DNA from: Basidiobolus meristosporus CBS 931.73
Lineage: Eukaryota; Basidiobolomycota; Basidiobolomycetes; Basidiobolales; Basidiobolaceae
Assembly (NCBI GenBank): GCA_002104905.1
Contig: MCFE01000952.1
Location: 1-24,293 of the forward strand
Direction of reading: 5' to 3'
Length of the DNA: 24,293 bases
The notes below the pieces were generated by a model. That model was not told where the DNA came from and searched no databases. It saw only the letters and a list, made by a program, of their open reading frames with translations. Each line of letters opens with the position of its first letter. Within the stretch, counting starts at the first letter, position 1. A program made the position numbers and the translations under genes. Shown here piece by piece: positions 7,423 to 18,310 of the stretch.

Positions 7423-10400
7423 ATGTCTACTACTGCTATTACTGGAATTTTTCCCTCTGCTGAAAAGTTGGATGGATCTAACTACCAAGTGTGGAAGGTG
7501 AAGATGAAGATGCTGCTACAAGAAAGAGGCCTTTGGGATATTGTCATGGGAGAAGAATGCCCTCCTAAAAACATGGGAGAGGAAGCCTTAAAGTACCAGA
7601 AGAAATAACAAAGTGCCTTTAACTGCATTTGCCTTAATGTCAAGGACAAATTGCTAATTCAATGCTCAAGAGCAAAAACGGCAAAGAATGCCTGGAAGGC
7701 ATTAGAAGACACCTACCAGTCATGTTCAGCTGCCAAGAAAATGTATCTGAGACAAAAATTCTTTACTACAAAGATGCTGCCAGGAGAAGAGATGAAAAAT
7801 CTAATTAACAGAATTACCCTGCTGGTAGATGAGATGGAATCTGTGGGCGTACCAACTACTGATGAGGATGTGATAGTTACCATCCTGAATAGCCTGACAG
7901 ACAAGTTTAAGGGCCTTGTATCAGCCCTAGAGTCCAGAACTGAAGATTTGACCTTAAATTATGTATATGGAAGGCTCCTGGATGAAGAATTAAGTAAATC
8001 AAGCGCCAATAAGAAGGAAGAGGAAAATGCTTTAATAAGCAATGATAACCAACAAAGGAGGTACCCAAGACCCTACAAAGGCAAAAGCAACCTGTTTTGT
8101 AACTACTGCAAAAGGAAAGGACACACATCAGACCGGTGTCTCAAAAAGAGAGATTATCAGCAAAAGAATCCTGAATATGGAAATGCTGCAACAACTGAAG
8201 ATAGACTATTCATATCTGCACTAAATATGACCACAAACAAGGATTCTCAGACGTGGTATATTGACTCTGGAGCTTCTCAACACTTAACACACCAAAAAGA
8301 ACTTTGTACCCAATATCAAGAAATTCCAATTAAGAAGGTTTTTATGGGTGACAATAGAACACTTGATGCAGTGGGAGAAGGAACTATCCAAGTAAACCTT
8401 AGAAGCAGTGAAGGAAGCCATACACTGACCTTTAAAGAAGTACTCTATGTACCAGAAATAGCCAAGAACCTACTATCTGTAAGCAAGGCCACAGCAGAAG
8501 GACTCAGTTTCAGTTTTGACAATTCTAGATGCAGGATCACTGATCAAAATGGTGCTCATATTGCTTTGGGCATCAGAGATCAGAATCTATACAAGTTGAC
8601 TTATATTCCATCATATCTGGAAGCCAATATAAGTAACTTAAATGAAGAAACACCAATGCTTTGGCACAGGAGATTTGGGCACATCAATTTTGATTATTTG
8701 CGCAAAATGATCAAAGATCAGCTAATTTCTGGAGTAAAAATTGATCCCCCAGCTAATTTGGAGTACTGTGAAGCCTGCATATATGGGAAACAAGCCAGAC
8801 AACCGTTCAAGAGCTCTGGGTTAATCAAAACTAAGAAAAAAATAGATCTAATTCACTCAGATCTGTGTGGACCTATGCAAAATTTATCCTTAGGCGGGAT
8901 GAAGTATTTGATCACTTTTATTGATGATTATACAAGATACACATGGGTCTACTTCATGGAGAGAAAGGAAGAAGCTCTGTCTAAGCTCAGGGAGTTTAAA
9001 GCCATGGTGGAGAGAGAAACTGGTGAAAAAATCAAGAAAATACGCTCTGACAATGGTGGAGAATATACCTCAAAACTCTTCATCCACTTCTGCAAAATTC
9101 ATGGGATAAAGCAAGAGACTACTGTACCATACTCCCCACAGCAAAATGGAGTAGCAGAACGAGCTAACAGATCAATAATTGATATGGCAAGATCTATGAT
9201 CCATGATCAAAAATTATCCTATGATTTTTGGGCGGAATCAGTTGCCACTGCTGTATACCTTAAAAATAGGAGTTATAACAGAATACTTCGTGATTCTACT
9301 CCATTTGAATCATGGTATGGATACAGACCAAGTGCAGAACATCTAAGAATATTTGGGTGCACAGCATATGCCAAAAAACTGGCTGGAAATCAGTCAAAAT
9401 CTGAGCCAAAAAGTGTAAAATGCATATTTTTGGGCTACTGCAATGAGAGTAAGGCATACTGACTCTACAATACCAAAGCAAAGAAGCTTATCAAGTCCAG
9501 GGATGTGTTGTTTGATGAAAATTCAAAATTTTCACAAAAAATGACATCAGATGATGACAAAAATTTGATCTCAAGTCCACCAATTGTCAGGATTGAATCA
9601 GAGCAAAACAATGAAAATTTTTTCACTCCAGAGGACTCTAAAACCCTGGTTCAGCCAGAATCAGTGCCCAGGAATATCCCAGAAGTGATCATTCCAGTAT
9701 CAAATGCCTGGAGATCAAATCGGACAAGAAATAGCCCAAATTACTATATTAATGAGGGTACAAACATAGCCTATGCCTATTCAGTCCATATTGATGAGCC
9801 CCAGACTGTAAAAGAGGCCCTAAATAGCCCTCAGACAAAGTTTTGGAGATCTGCAATGACTCAGGAATATCAGGCCCTAATGGAAAATCAAACATGGGAC
9901 TTAGTCAAATTATCAATCAACCAAAAATCAATTGGATGCAGATGGGTCTTCAAGACAAAATACAAGTCTGATGGTACAATTGAAAGATACAAAGCAAGAC
10001 TTGTAGCCAAAGGATACTCTCAAACAAAAGGACTTGACTATACTGAGACCTTTGTACCGGTAGCCAAGTTTAATTCCATCAGATTAATATTGGCTATTGC
10101 AGCCAAATATAAGTTTTTTATTCATCAAATGGATGTAAAAACTTCATTTTTGAATGGAGAATTTGCTGAGAGTGTGTATATGGACCAGCCTGATGGGTTT
10201 GTTGACCAAGATAACCCCCATTTGGTTTGCAAGCTTAAAAAGTCACTATATGGTCTCAAACAATCACCAAGAGCCTGGAATTGCAAGATAGATTCTTATT
10301 TGGAATCTTTGAGTTTCAAAAGGAGTAATGCTGACTATAGTATACACTATAAGCCAGATAGAGCAAATCCAGTTCTATTAGCTCTATATGTGGATGATCT

Positions 10401-11366
10401 TATTATAGCCACCAATAACCTAGAAACATTGGAAGAGACTAAATCCAGCCTATCTAAGGAGTTCAAGATGTCCAATCTAGGAGTACTTAGTTACAACTTA
10501 GGGATTAAGTTCTCCATAGACAGAAGTACCCAGACTATCACCCTAAGTCAATCCAAGTATATTCAAGATATACTAAAGAAGTACAAAATGGAAGACTGTA
10601 AACCAGCAGCTACCCCAATGGAGACAAACCTTAACTTGGTCAAAACTCAACCAAATCAAGAGAGCTTGGTGCCATCTGAAAGCCCTGACTTTCCTTATCA
10701 ATCTATGGTCAGCAGTCTGATGTATATCATGCTTGGAACACGTCCAGATATCTCATATTCAGTGGGAGTTGTCAGCCAACATAATCAGAATTATGGATCT
10801 GATCATATTGCAGCAGTTAAGCAGATTTTTAGATACCTAAAGGAACTGCTGATATCTGCTTAAGATATACTTATAAGGATTCAGAACAGGATCTTGTGGG
10901 ATACTCTGATGCTGATTGGGGACGAAATTTAGAAGACAGAAGATCCACCACAGGATACACCTTTCTTCACTGTAAAGGAGCAATATCATGGAATTCAAGA
11001 AAGCAACCAACTGTAGCACTTTCCACTACAGAGGCAGAGTATATGGCAGCCTGTGAAGCTACAAAAGAAGCAATGTGGTTAAGAAAGCTGTTTACAGATT
11101 TAGGCCTATGTCAAAAAACGCCTATTACTTTATTTCAAGATAATCAAGGATGTATACAATTAGGTAGAAATCCAACTTTTCATGCTAGAACCAAGCACAT
11201 AGATATTAGACATCATTTCATACGTGAAGCTATAGAGAGTGACTTGGCTAGCTTAGCTTACTGTCCTACAGATAATATGATTGCAGACATATTTACCAAA
11301 CCATTAGCTAGAGACAAGTTTGAATATCTTAGGTCAAAATTAGGACTAGTCAGTATGAACATTTAG
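7423..11366 (+). pseudogene. Copia gag-pol polyprotein (three lesions)
   Basis: The domain order is gag (LDGSNYQVWKVKMKM), zinc knuckle CNYCKRKGHTSDRC (from 8098), protease WYIDSGASQHL (Asp at 8263), integrase zinc finger (LWHRRFGHIN ... CEACIYGKQ), integrase core (DLCGPM, SDNGGEY, YSPQQNGVAERANRS), RT (HQMDVKTSFLNG, catalytic YVDD at 10387-10398), and RNase H (GYSDADWG, TTEAEYMAACEATKEAM, TKHIDIRHHF). Lesions: TAA at 7606-7608 in gag, where the 16.3-kb copy has GAA; TGA at 9460-9462 after the integrase, in place of a likely CGA; and loss of one A near 10842, which shifts the frame and ends it at 10863 before RNase H resumes at 10896. Start choice is 7423, with an in-frame ATG also at 7396. 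All catalytic motifs look intact, so the element could in principle be moved in trans. Confidence 0.95.
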
Positions 11367-11377
11367 CTGAGTGGGAG
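11367..11377 (+). promoter_or_regulatory. Polypurine tract of the Copia element
   Basis: CTGAGTGGGAG, with GAGTGGGAG directly before the 3' LTR, is the expected plus-strand primer site. The same tract is seen in reverse next to the LTR at 3392-3724. Confidence 0.8.
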
Positions 11378-11725
11378 TGTTGTAAAATTTGTATTTCCAC
11401 CTAAATATTCACCTAACTTAGTCACTTAGATCATCACCTTCAAATCCTAGAGAATACTGACCAAATTCCTTGTCAGGATTTACTTAGAATAGTTTCACCA
11501 AAATACCAGGTACCCAGAACATGAAAATTCTCAAAGATGTCCAAACAGCCCCAAACTTTGCACACATGCTCTTGGGACCTTCCTTAACCTATTCTATGTG
11601 TTTGTTATGCCAAGACCAGGTAAAAGTATAAATACTACTTTTACATTCAATAAATCATTAAGTGAAAACCACATAATCTACTTGTTCTCCAAATCACTTC
11701 CAATATCTCCAAGACTCTTACAACA
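11378..11725 (+). repeat. 3' LTR of the Copia element
   Basis: A 348-bp LTR, nearly identical to the 5' LTR apart from about ten differences (for example GTTGGG/GTCAGG, CTACATG/CTATGTG, ACCCCAT/ACCACAT). Confidence 0.95.
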
Positions 11726-11730
11726 TTTAG
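11726..11730. repeat. Right target-site duplication TTTAG
   Basis: A perfect copy of 7038-7042. The sequence after it (GCCCATATG) lines up with GCCCAGATA at 6783, in the duplicated, uninterrupted copy of the same site. This confirms the pre-insertion sequence. Confidence 0.93.
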
Positions 11731-12553
11731 GCCCATATGTTAGTGGGACTACCGTCAGATTTCTGCTGTGATACCATAGGATAGGTGGCAGATTCAGGTT
11801 GATGAGAATCAGTAGCCTGCAGCATTTGCTGGCAGAGTACTTGTTCAGTGAGAATCTATTAAGTGCCAAGGCAAAGGCATGGTCATACATACCTTGAAAA
11901 TAGCCCTTGCATCTTAGCTGTTTGAAATGTTTGCCATCAAGTATGTTGAAAATGTTTGTGCTTGATTGATACAAAGTGCAGTACTTTGTAGTTTCACAAT
12001 ATTTGTTGGACTGCATGAGCTGCTTTAGATGGGGTATTACTGGAATGTATCCAGCATGTGAACAATGATTTCCTCTGGTAGTGGTGGATTCCTGACAAGT
12101 TGGACACTTTGCAATGGTGGGATTCTCTGATATGAGTGCCATGCTACTGCTAATACATGCCAGTATCAGAATGGTCTCTGGGTCATGTGTTGTCAGCTGC
12201 ATGATGGTTTTCCATTTGTACCAAGTAAATAGTATGTTGCATCCTGGAATGATATTAGCAAGAAGTGGCCATAAGCCTTTATAGTCCCCTTTACTAATAT
12301 TGGTAGAAGTATGCCACTTCTCTAGTGCCAACATCACATCACTCACCAATAAATAGATTACTGGGCTCACTTGGCTCCATAGTGTATCCGGAGAAGTTTT
12401 TTCCACCAGTGTTGTCTCATTGCATATTGGGATTTTGTTGGGCTCATGAAAGATACCATTGTGAGGGGAGATATGCTCACAATCCATCAGTGAGCCTACT
12501 TTGTCAGAACTATCACTACACAGGCCATATTCAAAAAGGCTGAGGCTAGTCAA
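11726..12553 (-). pseudogene. Tnp2/CACTA-type transposase, N-terminal part
   Basis: A long open minus-strand frame with the N-terminal half of a fungal Tnp2-family transposase. Visible are a CPTC motif followed by a second zinc-like pair, YIPVIPHLKQLMQ, ILDGKHFKQLRCKG, a DxALAL-like block (YDHAFALALNRFS), and LILINLNLPPILWYHSRN leading to LTYGPK. The order matches the family's 'D.FDG..Y..L', 'LNLPP..RY' and 'GPK.P' blocks. The frame is open over about 276 codons, unusually good for a relic. It is cut just after GPK by the Copia element; its continuation lies at 7042 and below. The start at 12553 is the first available ATG and is uncertain. Confidence 0.85.
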
Positions 12554-12639
12554 ATGGTTTTACAAACCTACTCAAGTTGGTTTGCGCAAGGTGGTAAGTA
12601 CAACTGTATGCTCTAATACAAGTATTAAGTGGCCAGCAA

Positions 12640-14032
12640 GGTATTGTTGGCACTGTAATGACTGATGAATGCTCAACTATGACATATGTAGTAAAGCACT
12701 GGCCATGATCCTTGTAATACTTCCTATACTATCTGTGTGCTTCATTGCTGAGAGGCTTGTTACAGAAGCTACACGGTAGTTTTTAGCCACCACAAAGCCA
12801 CAAGCCTGGGTCAGGTTTTTGGGAGTGGGCCAGTTGCATATCATTTGTGTCTTGGGGTCTCCAGGTGAACAACCATAAGTGTTGCATCTTTCTCCAACAT
12901 TGGATATCTCTGATACACCAAAACTACTTTTGTCACCACTGCTGGTGGGTCCTGCTTCTTTAATGGCTCCTAATATAGCAACATTGTCAAAGATGTAATC
13001 TTAGACAAACTTTCTTACCAGAAGCATTACCTCAGTGGTGTCTTGGAGTTTTGGTCCTTTGATGCCTATGTTATTAACAAAGACAGGAAGTTTATCAAAT
13101 ATGAACTGATAGAGCACATTCACCATGCATCTCTGAAATTGAGCCATGGAGTGTGCAACCCTTGACTGGTCTTATTATCATTAGCAGCCCAGGTGATATC
13201 TGGGGTGCAATCATATCTCTTGATGTCTCAATTAGGGGAATCTGGTTATATCTTGAGTAGAGATCATATGTTGAGTAGATGGAGTGGCCGCTAAAGATTT
13301 CTGCAAAGTCATCACTAGATAGAGATATTGCAACATCTCTGATAGTGACAGCATTAGCAGGTTACATGTCATGTATGAACCAGAGCTGTCCATTCTTGTT
13401 TTTAGTTACATATAATTGGTTGGCATAAGGTCCATGGCAAGGCTATAGGATACTAACTTCATTCTTCTTCTTGAGTAGGTCATGCACATCGGCATGGAGT
13501 CCTCTAGGCAGTGGGTAAGACTTGAAGGACCAGGGTGTGTGTGGCACTGTACAAAATTTGATTGGTTTTTCAACTGATGCCTTCAAGAGTCCCATTTCCT
13601 TGTCACTATAAGTGAGAACCCCATATAATAAGATCTCCTCTGGTGCTAGGCTTCCATCACAAATGATAAGTTGCTAAGTCTCTCAGGTGTAAGTCATATA
13701 TCTCCTGGTGCTTCATCTGGTGGTCTGATGTAATCAGCAGGTTGGGATCCATCAGTTAGTGGTGTAAGAGATGGTCTAATCTTCTGGTCAACTGTCTTTT
13801 GTTTTGCTTAAACTATTGCTGTATGCTCCTTTATACCTAATGAGCAGCTCCAAATATTGGGATGTATGTTGTCAGGTTCCTCATCTTCCTCCCTGGCAAT
13901 GAGTGTTGTCTGGCAAGCAGCATGTGTCCTCTTGATCCTAGTTGCTACAACACAGCAGGTTGACTGTAGACCTGGGTTGGATCCTTTTATAGTGTAGAAA
14001 CATTTGGCCAAGTTTCTTGTGGAACCTTGCAT
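12640..14032 (-). pseudogene. Ty3/Gypsy-like pol remnant ('GIKGP' type), RT region
   Basis: Pieces of a reverse transcriptase are readable in shifting minus-strand frames: VTKNKNGQLWFIHDM, NAVTIRDVAISLSSDDFAE, IYSTYDLYSRYNQIPL, FVNNIGIKGPK, then MICNWPTPKNLTQACGFV. This matches the fungal Gypsy group whose RT carries FIDD-GIKGP and an 'NLTxxRGF' block after the connection domain. The catalytic Asp pair is replaced by Asn-Asn. Upstream, a 74-codon frame (13808-14032) probably represents the region before RT. Many stops and frameshifts make it dead. It abuts the start of the Tnp2 transposase, so one element probably inserted beside or into the other. Ends are approximate. Confidence 0.75.
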
Positions 14033-14149
14033 GTAGCATTTCTTAGAGGTCTTTGTATGGTGTCCTTATGCAATTAATACTGTTTGTTTGTGGGATGAAA
14101 ATTCTGTGATGGCCTCTTGACAGGATCATCACAATTTTTTTGTAGGGCT

Positions 14150-14490
14150 TCTGGATAAAGTTCTCCATAGATAAAAGTCACAGACTATCACCCTAAGCCA
14201 GCTGAAGTATATCAAAGATACACTTAAGTTGTACCAAATGGAAGAATATAAACCAGTGGGTGTCCCCATTGAGACTAATCTTGACTTTATCAAACTCAAC
14301 TAAATCAATAGAACTTAGCTCCATCTCAAAGCTCAGACTTTCCTTACAGATATATGGTTAGCAGTATGGTGTATATCTTGCTGGGCAAATATTCAAGTAT
14401 TGCATCTTGGGTGGGTATTTTCAGTCAGCATAATGTGAAGCAAGAGACTGATCATATTGCAGCTGATGAGCATATCTTTAGATACAGGGA
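14150..14490 (+). pseudogene. Ty1/Copia RT C-terminal fragment
   Basis: The plus strand aligns by eye with 10496-10845 of the complete element. Both share ACAGACTATCACCCTAAG, the region of SQSKYI, the 'MEDCKPAATP' stretch, 'QSMVSSLMYI' and GATCATATTGCAGC. Stops and small indels are frequent. No LTR or other part of this copy is attached, so it is a short relic. Confidence 0.8.
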
Positions 14491-14499
14491 CTATAGATA

Positions 14500-14855
14500 A
14501 GTATCCCCTGAGAAAGAAAATTGAGAAAAGGCCAGCAAATACCATCATAGTATCAGCTGAGTTCCAGGTTTCTTAAAACTGACATCTGTAAATATCTTTG
14601 CTCTTAGCTGATGGGCAGGCAAGCAAACATATCCTCCTGGAGGTGACTAGGCCAACTAGCATCCATACTGAATTTAGTAATTAGCAACCCATCACTTTCA
14701 TCAAAAATTGCATTTGAAATTTTGAACCCAAAACACCAGCTTAATACCATCAGAATTCCATTAGAATACCAGCAGAGTACCAGCTAAAAATCAGATGAAT
14801 CCCTAGTTTGAGATTTTCATGGGGATCTATCTAACAATTTGATGTTTGTGGTGCC
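14500..14855. other. AT-rich DNA without a recognised feature
   Basis: I see no coding frame, RNA or element end here. Short repeated words (ATACCAGC / GTACCAGC / AACACCAGC) occur around 14735-14795 and look like chance or decayed low-complexity sequence. Confidence 0.4.
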
Positions 14856-14859
14856 AAAA

Positions 14860-15960
14860 TGAGACCATATATTGCTTTTTGAGCTTGCAGACCAAATGGT
14901 TGTTATCTTGGCCAACAAACCCATCAGGCTAGTCTATGCTCATAGTCTCCATAAGTTCCTTCTTTGAGAATGCAGTTTTTTCTTCCATCTGATGAATATA
15001 AAGCCTATATCTTCAACAATAGCCATTATTAGTCTGACGGAACTTAGGTTGGCTACCAGCTCAAATGTCTGATTATAGTCTAGTCCTATTGTTTGAAATG
15101 TTCTTAGGCTACAAGTCAAATCATGTATCTTTCAATTGCACAATCTGTCTTTTAATTGCACTTAAAGATCAGTAATGTCCAATTTGTTTTAGGTAATTAG
15201 TAATCTGGCCAAGTCACAAGCTTGATGCTTAATACAGGTCTCATAGTTCACAGGTATTGCAGATCTCCAAACCCATCTGGCGCAATTACAGGCCTCCTCT
15301 ATGGCCAGGACCATATAAACTAGGCCTGAAAAGATTTGGCCAAGGCTGTGCCCTCATTGGTATTTTAACTTAGGCTATTTATATGTTTTGAGGTGTTTTA
15401 TACTTGGTATGAGCTCATTTGGTTTCTCAATTGGATTAGAATTACATGTATACTGCCACAAATCTTATTTCAAAATATATACCTTTAGCAGCCAATTCTG
15501 CCTTGAAATCAAAGTAAAATTTTGATCTTGGATCATAGATCATACTATTTGAGTAATTAATGTGTTTGCATAAATAGGCACTTCTTTTTCATGCTGAATA
15601 TATTACAGTAGTATCTAGCCTTGTCCCCTGAATTTTGCAGAGATGGATGAAAAGCTCTGTTCTGTTGGGCCAATGCATATAGGCAATATAAATACAACTA
15701 TATATAGTTGATATTAAAGTTGCTAAGATATATTATACTATTAGATTCAAGGGTAGCGTTATGAGTTCCATATGCAGAAATATATAATTTTTTAATCCTG
15801 TTGAGGGAAATATTTTTATATGGTACAAAAGCTGTGTTATAAGTATCTATACTAAGAAAACAATAGCATTACCCTCTATGTTATTCCTTGATGTATTAAG
15901 ATTTAAGCTTAGTCTTGGCAAAAGAACTTTGATCTTTTCTCATTTTTAAAAACTTAAACA
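14860..15960 (-). pseudogene. Ty1/Copia integrase-RT relic, reverse orientation
   Basis: On the minus strand short stretches follow the Copia polyprotein. FIHLCKIQG and a block around SMIYD...FDFKAELAA (about 15400-15670) match the integrase core. WRSAIPVNYE...LARLLIT (about 15180-15270) matches the start of RT. LDYNQTFELVANLSSVRLIM and PDGFVGQDNNHLVCKLKK (about 14880-15090) match RT further on. The integrase-to-RT distance is shorter than in the complete element, so an internal deletion is present. Similarity beyond about 15700 is faint. It is an old, heavily mutated copy. Confidence 0.65.
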
Positions 15961-15995
15961 TTTCAAGTAGGCAGTGAAGTGCTCAACCAGCTATC

Positions 15996-16274
15996 TGTTG
16001 TAAAAATTTGTAATTCCAACTAATAATTCATTTAACTTAAACACATAGATTGTTACATATAGCTCTTAGAGAATACTGGCCAAATTCCTTGTCAGAAGTT
16101 ACCTGTAATGTTTTCATTGAAAAATCAGGTAGCCAGGAAATGATAATTAGATAAGTTGTCCAAGCAGCCCCAAGCTTTGAACTCATACTCTTGGGACCTT
16201 TCCAAGTTTATTCTAAGCCATGTTAGCTACTTGCTGTTGCAGAAACCTCCAACATCTCCAAGACTCTGACAAGA
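15996..16274 (+). repeat. Decayed 5' LTR of a second + strand Copia copy
   Basis: Starts TGTTGTAAAAATTTG and ends near CTGACAAGA, aligned with the 7043-7391 LTR. It is about 70 bp shorter because the TATA/AATAAA part is missing between CTTGGGACC and ACATCTCCAAGACTC. A mutated primer site (GGCTTTGATCCC) follows at 16275-16286. Confidence 0.85.
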
Positions 16275-18215
16275 GGCTTTGATCCCAAGCTGGTACTCTA
16301 TGCAATTTCTATTACTGCTGGTATTAGAGTCTTTCCCCCTGCTGAAAAGTTGGATGGATATTACTGTCAAGTGTGGGAGGTGAAGATGAAGATGCTGCTA
16401 CAAGAAAGTGGCCTTTGGGATACTGTCATGCAAGAATACTGGTCTCCTAAGAATGCGGGAGAGAAAGTCTCAAAGTCCAAGAAGAAAGAACAAAGTACCC
16501 TTAACTGCATTTGCTGCAATATTAATGACAAATTACTAATTTAATGCTCAAGAGCAAAAACTGCAAAAATGCCTCAAAGTCATTGGAAGACTGATACCAG
16601 GCATGTTCAGCTGCTAAGAGAATGTATCTTAGACAAAACTTTTTCATTACCTGGATGCTGCCAGGAGAAGGAATGAGATATCTGATCAACATAATTACTC
16701 TGCTGGTGAATGAGATGGAATCTGTGGACATAAACACTACTGATAAGGATGAAATAGCTGCAATCTTGAATAGCCAAATTTTTCACAAAAAATGTCATTA
16801 GATAATGGCATAAATCCCATTTCAAATCCACCAATAGTAGGAATAGCATTAGAGCAAAGCTATGAGAATTCTGTCACTCTGGAGGAATTTACAACTGAGG
16901 TTCAGCCTGAATCAATGCCTATGAATGTGCCAAAAGTGGACATTATAGTACTACTACCCAAGAGATCCAACCATATTAGAAATAGATAAATTATCACATT
17001 GATGAGGGTACAAACCTAAGCTTGACCTATTCAGTCCATATTGATGAGCTCCAGACTGTAAGAAATGCCCTATATAGTCCTCAGTCAAAGTTTTCAAGAT
17101 CTAAAATGACTGAAGACTATCTGGCCCTGATGGAAAAGCAAACTTGGGACTTAATCTTATTACCAATCAACCAAAAATCAATTAGATGTAGATAGGTCTT
17201 CAATAAGAATACAAGGCTGATGATATAGCTGAAAGATACTCAACAAGACTTGTGGCCAAAGTATATTTTCAAACCAAAGGACTTGACTACCCTGAGACCT
17301 TTGCACTGATAGCCAAGTTTAATTCTATCAGAAATATTGGCTATTTCTGGCAAGTATAAATTTTTGATACATCACATGTATGTAAAAGCATGATATTTGA
17401 ATTGAGAACTTGATGATGGCATGTACATGGACCAGCCTAATAGGTTTGCTGACTAGGAAACCCCCATTTGGTCTGCAAGCTTAATAAGTTTCTACATGGA
17501 CTCAAATAATCACCAAGAGCCTGGAATTGCACAATGGGATCATAAATGGAATCTTAGAGCTTCCAGAGGAGTACAGCTGACTGTGGCATATAAAATAAGC
17601 CAGATAAAGCAAGTCCAATTCTATTAGCTGTATATGTGGATAATCTTAATATAGGCACCAATAACCTATAAACATTTGAAGAGACTAACTTGAGCTTATC
17701 TAAGGAGCTCAAGATATCCAATCTGGGAGAACTCAGTTGCTACTTGGGGATAAGGTGCTACATAGAGGTAAGTACCTGGAATGTTGCCCTAAGCCAATCC
17801 ATGTATATTGAAGATATACAAAAGAAGTACCATGTGTAAGAATATTAACCAATAGCTACCCAAATGGAGTTAAACCTTAGCTTAGTCAGAACACAACCAT
17901 ATCTAGAGTGCCTGGTGCCATCTAAAAGCCCTGACTCTCCTTATCAATCTATGATTAGCAGTCTGATTTATATCATGCTTTAAACACATCCAGATATCTC
18001 ATATTCAGTGTGAGTAGTCAGCCAGCACAATTGTAACTATGAATCTGATCTTACCATAGCAGTTAAGCAGATTATTAGATACCAAAAGAGAAGGGCTAAC
18101 ATCTGCTTAAGGTACACCTATGAGGATTCAGAACAAGATCAAGTGGGATCCTCTGATACCAATTGGTGACAAAACTTAGAAAACATACAATCAACCAAAG
18201 AATACAACCTGTTGT
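16275..18215 (+). pseudogene. Ty1/Copia internal region, deleted and decayed
   Basis: Gag is recognisable (GVFPPAEKLDG-like start, VWEVKMKMLLQESGLWDTVM, open at 16350-16544). The copy then jumps near 16774 from the middle of gag straight to the region that precedes RT (ATTTTTCACAAAAAATG at about 16780, equivalent to 9530). About 1.6 kb holding the zinc knuckle, protease and integrase is lost. RT and part of RNase H follow with many stops: YVDN-type catalytic region near 17630, then GATTGGCTA-like and CTCTGATACCAATTGGTGAC (GYSDADWG equivalent) near 18150. It ends around 18215 without a 3' LTR. Confidence 0.85.
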
Positions 18216-18231
18216 AATATACCACTTGAGT

Positions 18232-18310
18232 GTTCAAGTTAGATCAGTTTTTAGTCAAATCAACTAGCTATATGCTTAGCCTATCAGTATATCAGTGTTA
18301 TCTATCAATG
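18232..18310 (+). repeat. Gypsy LTR fragment (first ~80 bases)
   Basis: TGTTCAAGTTAGATCAGTTT and what follows match the start of the complete Gypsy LTR at 19334 in the same orientation. The match breaks after about 80 bases, where inverted Gypsy coding sequence begins. Confidence 0.75.

Larger units (their letters stand above)
7043..11725 (+). mobile_element. Ty1/Copia LTR retrotransposon, structurally complete, 4683 bp
   Basis: The element has two similar LTRs (7043-7391, 11378-11725), a primer-binding site directly after the first, a polypurine tract directly before the second, and a perfect 5-bp duplication TTTAG outside. The internal region encodes one gag-protease-integrase-RT-RNase H chain in the Copia order (integrase before RT). 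Two nonsense codons and one frameshift break it, so it cannot make its own full protein. I count roughly ten differences between the LTRs (about 3%), so insertion is not very recent. It interrupts a Tnp2-type transposase pseudogene on the opposite strand. Confidence 0.96.

Noticed and set aside
14735-14795. Repeated ACCAGC-like words suggesting a repeat array
   Set aside because: Spacing and sequence are irregular, and no consistent unit or spacer pattern is present; no CRISPR-like array exists in the window.
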